Shown: piece by piece, positions 60,001 to 64,000 of the stretch
Numbering within the stretch: the first letter of the stretch is position 1
Layout of the letters: every line of letters begins with the position of its first letter
From: Apostichopus japonicus
Taxonomy: Eukaryota; Echinodermata; Holothuroidea; Aspidochirotida; Stichopodidae
Length of the DNA: 64,000 bases
Direction: 5' to 3'
Assembly (NCBI RefSeq): GCF_037975245.1
Contig: NC_092562.1
Location: 8,907,001-8,971,000, forward strand
Notes under the pieces: generated by a model
Databases searched by the model: none
The model's input: the letters and a program-made list of their open reading frames with translations, nothing else
Told to the model about the DNA's origin: nothing
Made by a program: the position numbers and the translations under genes

Positions 60001-60797
60001 ATGCCACTCTGGACGTCATCGCCGGAAAGTACCAAGATATGGGAATAACAAAAATCATTGATAGGGAAGACCAGTTGGAGGTTTGTTTTTTAACTTTTGC
60101 TGATAAATATTTCAGTTCTACTGTAGTTCTTAAAGAAGGTAACACTGTTAGTAGAAAACCCCATCTCGATATGTTGTCTCTTTACTAATGATATGATTGA
60201 TTCATTGTATTCCTCTTGCCTGTCTTCGATACATACCAACTCCAATCTACTGAGCCTACACATGATTTTTGTCTGCCTAAACTCTCCCTTACTCCAGGAT
60301 GGGAATCACAGTACACTAGGTGGCCTGTTATTTTTTAGTCATGGTGGATTTTTGGCAAAGCCTTGCTTACCTATGATAATAATCTTGTTAATTTATTGTT
60401 AATATTTGATACATTTAGAATGCTTGCTCAGCTGTTCATGTTCTTTGTATTTATTGTTATTACTATTTTATGTTATTTTTTTCAATTAAGACATGATTGA
60501 AATATATAGAAAAACAGAAATACATCTTCAGCTGTATTTTCATGATGACATCAGCATTCATACTGCTGTTGCCAGATACATTCACAAAATATTACAAAAA
60601 ATTGGAAAAATTCATGTCTTTGCCATGTAAAATGCTCTTTTACTCTTGAAAGAAATCTAACCCAATCGCATTGTTACTCTCTTTACAGGGCTTAAGAGAT
60701 GTCATATCAAACATGATTCTACCCAAATACAAATTAGAACAGTTTTACCAGGTGGACAATGAGGCAACAGTGGATCGCTTCAGACAACTTGTTAGAG
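35948..60797 (+). CDS. AGL: glycogen debranching enzyme, 5' four coding exons (partial)
   Basis: AGL removes glycogen branches: its N-terminal GH13-like domain moves maltotriosyl units (4-alpha-glucanotransferase) and its C-terminal domain cleaves the last glucose (amylo-1,6-glucosidase), in the cytosol. Exons: 35948-36023, 39397-39622, 59543-60080, 60689-60797, phases 1, 2, 0, 1. They encode 316 residues of a protein of about 1500, so most of the gene lies beyond the window. The sequence matches the family along its whole length, including LQTFLAKCLGPF, GYNMIHFTPLQELG and the GH13 region DVVWNH at residues 213-218. The start is the first ATG after an in-frame TGA (35936). Intron 2 is 19.9 kb and full of mobile elements. 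The donor after exon 3 (GTTTGT) is weak, and its acceptor lies in a six-copy tandem array. Confidence 0.95.
36549..36690. repeat. dispersed repeat with GGAGCGCCACCAT hairpin
   Basis: Shares ACTATCTAAGCGGAGCGCCA and GTTGGCGCGGAGCGTACAA with 29823-29868, and the next 90 bases (ATGGCACTTCCC-like block) are also related. GCGCCA and TGGCGC form a short stem. The origin is unknown. Confidence 0.65.
37088..37480 (-). pseudogene. LINE reverse-transcriptase C-terminal remnant
   Basis: On the minus strand the frames encode LEKVQQRAARFVKNDYSR and LKELNWDTLENRRIKARL, and after a frame break NCYKYSLYPRTIPQWNALPP, the usual C-terminal pattern of many Jockey/CR1-like LINE proteins. It is truncated and frameshifted. 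Confidence 0.8.
38132..38505. mobile_element. palindromic MITE rich in CCAGATCTGG motifs
   Basis: Ends CCCTTGCCGAAATCCCAGAT and ATCTGAGATTTGGGTAAGGG are imperfect inverted repeats. Inside, TCTGGCC and GGCCAGAT motifs recur in both orientations, so the element folds back on itself. A target duplication was not clear. Confidence 0.75.
39397..39622 (+). CDS. AGL: AGL coding exon 2
   Basis: Encodes WTLQFGLGPSLQAHDVHIFV, NYPPNE and GSFQYYFTCDN, all matching the AGL N-terminal region. The acceptor TTCCCTCCAG is good, the donor is GGTAATT, and the exon ends in phase 2. Confidence 0.95.
40062..40440. repeat. minisatellite, about a dozen units of about 30 bp
   Basis: The unit contains GGGCAGTAGTACAGGGCCCA followed by TTGTAT or similar. 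Three overlapping minus-strand frames with repeated MGPVLLPTQWAL-like units come from this periodicity and are not a gene. Confidence 0.93.
41758..42033 (+). other. Ser/Thr/Asn-rich coding-like segment, origin unknown
   Basis: The plus frame is open for 92 codons between TAA and TGA without an ATG. It encodes LPFEQLRQASALFSPALTTI, then a Ser/Thr/Asn-rich stretch, and ends RPRGSFNQASGSRGTLPH. A related block (GGGGCAGTTTTTAACTGGGC) occurs 300 bases upstream near 41680. It looks like a decayed coding fragment rather than an AGL exon, as AGL has nothing similar here. I do not recognise it. Confidence 0.3.
43168..44505. repeat. minisatellite, about 23 units of 58 or 64 bp
   Basis: The unit begins GGTCATGACTCTGATGGATG and includes GTCTACGTGGCTGTGTGTG and GGTCATACAGTACTGTA. 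Some units carry a six-base insertion (CTCTAG region), giving 64 bp. I count 22 clear units and one degraded first unit. Variants are interspersed, which suggests unequal exchange or conversion. Confidence 0.95.
45932..46057. repeat. DIRS left inverted terminal repeat
   Basis: Pairs with 52287-52414 almost base for base, including AACACTGTGCGCCCTCTATG. The outermost 16 bases (45916-45931, TTTACTTCGCTCC region) are not shared with the right end, as is usual for DIRS. Confidence 0.93.
46638..48758 (+). CDS. DIRS ORF1, gag-like protein (706 residues)
   Basis: The N-terminus has a cysteine cluster (CVSC at about residue 8, then CPKC, CRSC, CLVC within the first 45 residues) that may bind zinc. 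A Glu-rich and then Arg/Ser-rich low-complexity middle (about 80-280) follows, and a more conserved globular part (about 400-640) with regions such as CYDRFEAIADKNRW and DEAWRALFKCP typical of DIRS ORF1 proteins. The C-terminus is Arg/Gly-rich. ATG at 46638; stop TAG at 48756. The role in particle assembly is inferred from gag proteins in general. Confidence 0.85.
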   Translation: MSRNQLKCVSCSMFRPGRAWDEHDLCPKCRSCTRRDPCLVCIKFSPTQWQEIDQWLKSLRTKLQGKLDLIPNDIGAEDIGGTGEREEEGEVEREVEESGQERAEGEREEREKEKEKERVPLTVPATSGVVTTKGKGRSKGKAPAKKRPLKKRHCSAGLEVTPQCGPQQDRPTERGPPATESSGPKESAIEGSVRRSQSHSREPEREPERRVPTETPTRESRGRETSRRPRRDRSGTHSRSPRRKERRRHSPTSDESSESSDDGYRRAKRRRRSPRRRQEEEPAWLAQLTGLLRPLIEQRVTTVTDKAPGSTGSGPTTAPHPVSDPDALDCRASVNLSGLEDEGDLMDPTEPLDYDPMEDSFSRSYEPEEAPITGGALPQELMARAADIFRRHLGFEEPETQPQKAGRVSKLTATGEMSSKPKTTMPVDATCYDRFEAIADKNRWTAFPARADRAVRVPDEAWRALFKCPTIPQEAKERLKAEHGASSSQTFKTPDQRKLEELLVEVDTAARSGMKFASVLMLSAEVLMRHHQQLPEDDSQVSRDEAGQLLLLLGPLVRLAYDQFARVATRSVKARRENVVSAIRWPSTEARNRMLALPVLGEDLFGGNFQKKLQEEVARRETLAKSEFRPSATQRPRPFRPRENKPTRGARAAPARPLSRGALRGRSRGTAYRPTRSWTPRGGRGTAPPRRDNDRSSTRPSFASQP
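48790..50820 (+). CDS. DIRS reverse transcriptase / RNase H protein
   Basis: Motifs in order: WRPILNLKPLN, TVDLRDAYLHI, LPFGLSTAPRVFT and the catalytic YLDDW at about residue 201; RNase H with TDAS at about 366, the Glu of INILEM, TDNTT and NVMADALSRG; then a C-terminal region beginning MIDLFATYTNSKLQTF, the position of the methyltransferase-like region of DIRS proteins. The first codon of the stated frame is GTG. The frame is open back to about 48613, overlapping ORF1 by about 146 bases, and has no ATG before the RT core, so translation may depend on +1 frameshifting or reinitiation. It is distinct from retroviral RT in lacking protease and integrase. Confidence 0.93.
   Translation: MGGRLTNFTQQWEFIGGDKWVLDTVEHGYRIEFSSSPPFGGRGRQTPTPTDPVKRLILEGEILALLAKQAIVEVPGGTGPLFRSSFFLTKKRDDTWRPILNLKPLNTKFIRPKHFRMETLNIILPLLRKGMWAATVDLRDAYLHILVHKDHRRFLTFRYAEQDYQFRALPFGLSTAPRVFTRIAGAVVSYLRRRGVTLYVYLDDWLVVGSSQSEAADNVHKTLHTLRELGWIVNEKKSRLSPTQTTQFLGAILDFSAGVARPSEERITAVRTTTQQILSHQESPKMMWLRALGLMASLVDVVRLCRLHMRPLQLHLLKSADPTDPDMTTPIHRSEETTQHLRWWLDPDNWSQGVPFTIELPMTSVTTDASLTGWGAHWSNRTAWGTWSPTERSFHINILEMIAVKRALETFNEHIQGTITTVFTDNTTVVAYINRQGGTHSEKLCRLAWEVITAAEDSGTILRASHIAGKLNVMADALSRGHLDPNEWTLEQETCNRIFAIFGKPMIDLFATYTNSKLQTFCSRRFHPQAYHTDAMSLPWDHLEAYVFLPLCMVGQVLRKIRNSKGRFILIAPFWPRRPWFAEIPQLLMDVPASLPDKPYLLSQRQGTLSHPDIKGLQLVAWKLSGLPYDREVFQRQLPRWQPTLEGERPQRLTIPACGSSNSGAGLDRYCLLRSL
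50709..51722 (+). CDS. DIRS tyrosine recombinase (337 residues)
   Basis: Begins at an internal ATG (MAADARRGTTAKTYDSRL) with a SAM-like N-terminal core-binding part (FEQWCRPR, STIKNYRSAIAAIH). The catalytic part follows: the first Arg in VASARRRSCLHAL, HDIRG at 51495 (His and second Arg), AAAWKTPTTF and the nucleophilic Tyr in VACYL at 51603-51605, so all four R-H-R-Y positions are present. It overlaps the RT/RNase H frame by 112 bases in a different frame. The same frame is open upstream all the way to 48822, across the whole RT/RNase H coding region. It is inferred to insert a circular DNA intermediate without target duplication. Confidence 0.92.
   Translation: MAADARRGTTAKTYDSRLRKFEQWCRPRQILLTKISIAQTAEFLLSLFREGKQVSTIKNYRSAIAAIHQGFPDGSTLGNNLDIAQLIKGMANRRPRVRRLAPSWGLSAVLHALAGPPYEPMANASLAALTKKTLFLIAVASARRRSCLHALTTKPNHIRFEGHGVRMVPDPAFIAKNQALTFLPGDIFIPEIKTLSSVAEDKRWCPVRALKWYLSRTEKLRQTTSLFILPRPPYTSASKDTLSRWLVETIRPFTTGAARPRAHDIRGISASTALFAGIPIEDILKAAAWKTPTTFVACYLTDTLHAEAAFGSAVMRGPAGNRSHPSGLPPSGSATRC
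51716..51813. repeat. DIRS internal complementary region
   Basis: 51716-51759 is the reverse complement of the left end (45916-45960), and 51761-51813 is the reverse complement of the right end (52401-52453). It overlaps the end of the recombinase gene by seven bases. In the DIRS model it templates joining of the two ends into a circle. Confidence 0.95.
52287..52414. repeat. DIRS right inverted terminal repeat
   Basis: Reverse complement of 45932-46057, with only a few differences near its inner edge (CATGAGA instead of the left-side sequence) and in the G-run length. The terminal 39 bases 52415-52453 are specific to the right end. Confidence 0.93.
52967..53030. repeat. short GACTAGGATT tandem array
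   Basis: About six imperfect copies of a GACTAGGATT or TTGACTAGGACTAG unit just downstream of the DIRS element. Confidence 0.8.
53236..55093 (+). mobile_element. 1.86 kb TTAA element with THAP fragment (Kolobok-like?)
   Basis: Ends AGACCAACTATGGAGA and TCTCCATAGTTGGTCT are perfect 16-bp inverted repeats, with TTAA on the left (53232-53235) and TTAT on the right (55094-55097), read as TTAA with one change. A THAP-type frame lies 300 bases inside the left end. TTAA targets and THAP domains together fit Kolobok elements, but no transposase core was found, so the assignment is tentative. Confidence 0.72.
53542..53664 (+). pseudogene. partial THAP zinc-finger domain
   Basis: ATG opens a 40-residue frame MPQFCVVGGCSYTSANKSIS, then FFSYLSRR and RCRLWNNL before TGA. 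MPxxCxxxxC at the start, SFF and the Trp about 25 residues later match the first half of a THAP domain. The second half (C-x2-H) is not found in frame, so it is either broken or continues in a spliced exon. It is likely the DNA-binding part of the transposon that contains it. Confidence 0.65.
55332..58049 (+). mobile_element. 2.7 kb decayed DNA transposon with repeated ATTCCGTCCCTCGC motif
   Basis: Ends GTGCGAGGGACGGAATTT and AAATTCCGTCCCTCGCAC form a perfect 18-bp inverted repeat. Six further copies of the core motif lie inside: 55499 (inverted), 55670, 55689, 57650, 57665 and 57862 (the last three in the right-end orientation). They cluster within about 400 bases of each end, as subterminal transposase-binding repeats do. 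A broken transposase sits between. A target duplication is not evident. Confidence 0.83.
55875..56914 (+). pseudogene. degenerate transposase of the 55332-58049 element
   Basis: With several stops and frameshifts the plus strand reads KVDFSENYANN, EIQSAYFGHKNFTLYTV, VISDYMSHDKF, SDGCASQFKSKY, SHGKGPVDGVGGKIK (fragments in shifting frames) and ends in an intact 65-codon part with YNGQLYPGEVENI and YWKWPEAKDLLWY. These blocks occur in this order in uncharacterised transposase-like proteins of cnidarians, arthropods and fish; the Asp residues of VDFSEN and SDGC would be catalytic candidates. I cannot name the superfamily with certainty. Confidence 0.7.
58083..58140. repeat. four-copy 15-bp tandem repeat
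   Basis: TAGGCTGTAATGCTG is repeated nearly four times; the last unit has one change. Confidence 0.92.
58753..58826. repeat. perfect inverted repeat, 34-bp arms, 6-bp loop
   Basis: 58753-58786 is the exact reverse complement of 58793-58826; the loop is ATAATA. In the AGL pre-mRNA it would form a long perfect hairpin ending 97 bases before the first splice-acceptor copy. No mismatch was seen. Confidence 0.95.
58855..59600 (+). repeat. six-copy 124-bp tandem array of the AGL exon 3 acceptor
   Basis: Acceptor AGs are followed by exon starts at 58923, 59047, 59171, 59295, 59419 and 59543, exactly 124 bases apart. Each unit holds about 66 bases of intron end (branch-like TTTTAAC, a long pyrimidine tract, TTTCAG) and the first 58 bases of exon 3. 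Only a few single-base differences separate copies. Only the sixth continues into the full exon. The unit junction CCTCAAC/TTAG shows two bases of microhomology with the intron. Confidence 0.97.
59543..60080 (+). CDS. AGL: AGL coding exon 3
   Basis: Encodes residues 101-280: SNTEQGSGFFQVDPVL, LPFDCITLQTFLAKCLGPF, GYNMIHFTPLQELGASNSCY, ICDVVWNHTSFDSPWL, EHPECAYNVKNSPHLRPAY and a tail ending DREDQLE. The GH13 region I motif DVVWNH is included. The start is set by the last of six tandem acceptors, because only this copy keeps the frame. The donor GTTTGT is weak but the join to exon 4 restores the family sequence. Confidence 0.95.
60081..60688. other. AGL intron 3
   Basis: A 608-base AT-rich intron with nothing recognisable. 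Confidence 0.75.
60689..60797 (+). CDS. AGL: AGL coding exon 4
   Basis: Encodes GLRDVISNMILPKYKLEQFY, QVDNEATVDRFRQLVR, matching the family ([22 protein letters not shown] pattern). The acceptor is CTCTTTACAG, the donor GTACGT, phase 1 at the end. Confidence 0.93.
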
Positions 60798-61450
60798 GTA
60801 CGTTCAGGCCTGTGTTGATGTACGCAAATTCGTTTACTTCATTCATTCACTTCATTCATTCATCTCTACCTGTCTCCACAGCATATGCACTCTAATCTAC
60901 TAATCTAATGTATATTGGTAACATGTCAGTACTGTGCCCTCATTGACACATTTGCACATTTGCAGCAAATGTTACTAAAATACCACTTGCCAGTCAGTTG
61001 GGAAATAGAAAAATATGACATTGGGCTAATGAGAACTGGACCTTTTGTTGGTGTTTACACAAAATCCACATCAAGTCCACCTTGCCATTATTAGGAACTC
61101 AAATTCTACCTTAATATAGCTGGTCGGAACATATTCCAGATGAAAGAAAACATTGTACTGGTCAGTGTTGAGTGATACATTGAATGTATACATTAATGTA
61201 CTTTGTATATACCCAAACACAAAGGCTTCTTTATTTGTTGGTGGTTTGTCTAGGATATCTTTTGACATTTTTGGCTGTCTATGATGTTTGTTTATGTCGT
61301 TATGATTGTTTAGAGAGAGGAAGACAAATTAACTAAACAACAAAACACTGATAAACTGACTATTGTCATGGTTACTTGATTGAAAAACAAAGTGAGTACT
61401 GTAGGTCTGATGGTCAGAGTTCATGGGGGTTGTAAGTAATGCAATATGAC

Positions 61451-61614
61451 TATTTACTTCGCTCCTCGCTTACCTGTCTCCCCACAACATTAGCACCTCA
61501 TTCTACCGTGTCTAGTATGCCCTGGTAACACTGTGCACCCTCAGTGACCAGTTCCTTCCGGTCAATGCCCTTCCTTCTCATTCTACCATCCAATAAACCA
61601 GTAAGTTTTATAAT
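61451..61614. mobile_element. internally deleted DIRS remnant
   Basis: Begins ATTTACTTCGCTCCTCGC like the left end of the full DIRS element and follows its left ITR with many differences to TTCTCATTCTACCA, then jumps directly to AAACCAGTAAGTTTT, the sequence of the right end. The whole coding part is missing. Confidence 0.8.
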
Positions 61615-61680
61615 TCCAGTGTGATAACATGATCGAGGTATTAATCAGAAAGAACTCTATTGTTTATTGATGAATACAAT

Positions 61681-61725
61681 ATTTACTTTCTTCCTCTTTT
61701 ACCTGTCTCCTCACAACCTAAGCAC
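61681..61725. mobile_element. second DIRS left-end remnant
   Basis: ATTTACTTTCTTCCTCTTTT and ACCTGTCTCCTCACAACCTA repeat the left terminus of the DIRS family with several changes; the match stops after AAGCAC. Confidence 0.72.
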
Positions 61726-61977
61726 TCTTGTTTTTACAAGTGTTCAACAAATGAAGCATTATGCTTTTAAATCCTCTTTGCTTTGACATTTGCTTCTCCC
61801 AAACTCAACACTCTTGCTCTAAATGCCTAGAGTGAAACTGGTTTCAAAGGTTTTAAAACTGTCGAGACAGAATTTTGAAAGTTTCGGAGAATTTGCCTTG
61901 CAAGCGATTTCAGTGATCCTGATCATGAATATACTGTAGAGCAGTATTACAATAGTATTATTATATAGTATCATGAT

Positions 61978-62060
61978 AATAATAATAATAATTTATTCTT
62001 ATATAGCGCTTTACATCAAAGAATTGATCTCAAAGCACTTCATAAAAGCGCATAAAATAT
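61978..62060 (-). repeat. retroposon 3' tail fragment
   Basis: AAT repeats followed by TTATATAGCGCTTTACATC, the reverse complement of the GCGCTATATAA tail found on the SINE at 33755-34138. Only the tail and a short piece of body are recognisable. Confidence 0.6.
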
Positions 62061-64000
62061 TACAACTTAAAATTATAACAGCTTAAAAATAGTACAGCCT
62101 AAAAATATTGCATCCTAAAAATTACAGAAATATATAAATATTCTAACAATAATAGTATAGTAAATTACATGCAAATATATTTGATGTGTTAATGCCAGGA
62201 ATGAAAGATGGATTGAGGTACAGTATATATATCCCTCCCTTATCAACCATCATCAATCCGTAATTGAGTTTCTTCTATTCCTTATTTGGAGAATCTCTGC
62301 CACCCATTTGCTCTTGCTTTTTGTGTAATGTTGTAAACCTTTCAGCACTGTCCTCTCCCCATGATCTGCCTATTTCGGTCTATCACTTCTAATTATCACA
62401 TCCAAAGTGCTTAATTTCCCTTTCGGAAAATCTCCCCCGAAGACGCAATGGATTGGAACTCCTTTCAAGGATCTTCAACATCTGCTTCCACTTAAAGCAT
62501 CTTACAAAGATTGGACAAGTGTCCTCTCATTCTGGGCATTTTTAGGAATCCGTTCTTAATCTCTATTTATTTCTCCCATCTGTCTTGCCTATGTTATCTG
62601 TGAGGGTACCGGTTGCTTGAATTTGCTTTTGAAATGCTCAGGCAATAATGCAGTGTTCAAGTTTTGTGTAGCAAATTTTGAAGGGTTTGAATTTTTGTCT
62701 CTTGTAAAACACTTTCATTGTTCCAATATGTAAACAAGCTGCTCAATATATAGCTATGCACTTGATTACCTATGTGATAAATTTGGCATATCATTTGGCT
62801 ATGAGTGATCCACACATGATAAGTCTCCTCTCTGAGAGACAAACGCCGAGCTTCATCATCATCTTTCTAGCCGTGATGATTGACATTTTAAGTATCGCTA
62901 CATCTTCTATGAAAATCCTGGCTCAGATGCAGGTGTCCTGCCATGGCAGGTACGTTTACATAGTTCCCAGGTTATCCAGTATGCCCGAAGCAATTTCAGT
63001 TTATGTTCTGTTTTTTGAAATGGTTGTAGAAGTCGTAGCTGTAGCACTGAAAATTGAACATTGTTCATTGAATGTGATTGATAGGAATTTCTGCCTTGTA
63101 TGAATATAGTAATATAGTCTTTTATGTCAAAAATTGTGTTACAGTAGTTAAAAATTCTTTGTGAGCCAGTATTTCACAAAAGATGCATAAATTACATTAA
63201 GTATTTCATCTGTGGAAGTGATGATTTAAGGGCAGCTGGTTAACACTCGTGCAGGCATGCAATATTGTACATTATTTAAACTCCTTTTTGCTTTTCAATC
63301 ATTGTGCTTAACTGTAACATTTATGTTGTCTTGTGATTCCTATACGAGTATATTTTATCTTGAATATCATGTGAACAGAACTTTCTAAACACAATACTAT
63401 TCTCTCGAAAGAATTCAACATGGCGCACCACTGCATTTGCGACTAGCAATGATAAAGCTGATCGCTTCTATTGCCTGGTGCTGTAACTTAAAACACTTTG
63501 GACAAACTTATAAAAAGTCGCACAAGAATTATGATAGAATATCCCATCAAAGTGTGGTTTTTACCAAGTGGTGTGGGAATTTAACAGGAAATCTATGCTT
63601 TAGTTTCCTGTTTATAGAGCGTTACATGATGAGGTTTATAATGATGGTTAACAAAATATGAACTTTAATTAGGCTATAAATAATCATTAGATGGGAAGTG
63701 TTAATTCATATGAGCAAATAATGCGTCTGAGAGATAGCAACCTTAAATTCACTATCGGACCAAGATAACAATCCTCGTTGGTTGAAAACAACGTTTTTAC
63801 TACAAAGAGAGACTCGTTTAATTTGTTTAATACTTACAGTACTGTACGATTATAAACTGTGTTAATTGATGTCAGTCACCAGATGGCAGATGTGCTACAT
63901 TGGTTAATACACTGATAGGGTTCTTCAGCTTGCACAGTGGTGCATTTTGGTATCGTAACATTACACTAGTTATAAAACCAGTCCTGACGTAAATCATGGA

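Larger units (their letters stand above)
60798..64000. other. AGL intron 4, beginning (next exon not in window)
   Basis: I looked for the next conserved AGL segment (the part with DPEYRRFG and the following DMN) and did not find it. The stretch contains two DIRS remnants and a retroposon tail; the rest is AT-rich. A 115-codon hydrophobic frame at 62756-63103 has no recognisable similarity. Confidence 0.6.

Noticed and set aside
62756-63103. 115-residue hydrophobic frame as a possible gene or AGL exon
   Set aside because: No similarity to AGL or any family I know, no supporting splice sites, and AT-rich composition makes a hydrophobic frame likely by chance.

Overview
This window looks like nuclear DNA of a marine invertebrate deuterostome. 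Support comes from GT-AG introns, tRNA-derived SINEs, a DIRS retroelement and many short DNA transposons. An echinoderm, perhaps a sea cucumber, is my best guess; that is inference, not something read directly. There are no prokaryotic features.

Two protein-coding genes lie head to head. On the minus strand, 26694 to 11153, is a complete 14-exon gene that I can join with canonical splice sites into a 633-residue protein recognisable as EFCAB7, an EF-hand protein known in vertebrates as a partner in the EvC complex of ciliary Hedgehog signalling. On the plus strand, from 35948 to beyond the window end, are the first four coding exons (316 residues) of AGL, the glycogen debranching enzyme, running into its GH13-like glucanotransferase domain. 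The 9 kb between the two start codons, and the 20 kb second intron of AGL, are packed with mobile elements.

Layout: 1-11152 intergenic (LINE relic, hAT-type MITE, minisatellite, another MITE); 11153-26694 EFCAB7 with MITEs, a SINE, a LINE tail and minisatellites in its introns; 26695-35947 transposon-rich spacer (three hAT-like elements with perfect 8-bp target duplications, a SINE, repeats carrying nuclear-receptor-like half sites, and a tandem duplication next to the AGL start); 35948-64000 AGL, whose intron 2 holds two large minisatellites, a full-length 6.5 kb DIRS element (ITRs, ICR, gag-like, RT/RNase H, tyrosine recombinase), a 1.86 kb TTAA element with a THAP fragment, and a 2.7 kb decayed DNA transposon defined by eight copies of a 14-bp motif in its subterminal regions.

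The most unusual signal is at the 3' end of AGL intron 2: six exact 124-bp tandem copies, each carrying branch site, pyrimidine tract, AG and the first 58 bases of exon 3. They are preceded about 100 bp upstream by a perfect 34-bp-arm inverted repeat. Only the last copy leads into the full exon; entering at any earlier copy gives a stop at the next copy. A smaller tandem duplication sits at a 3' splice site of EFCAB7.
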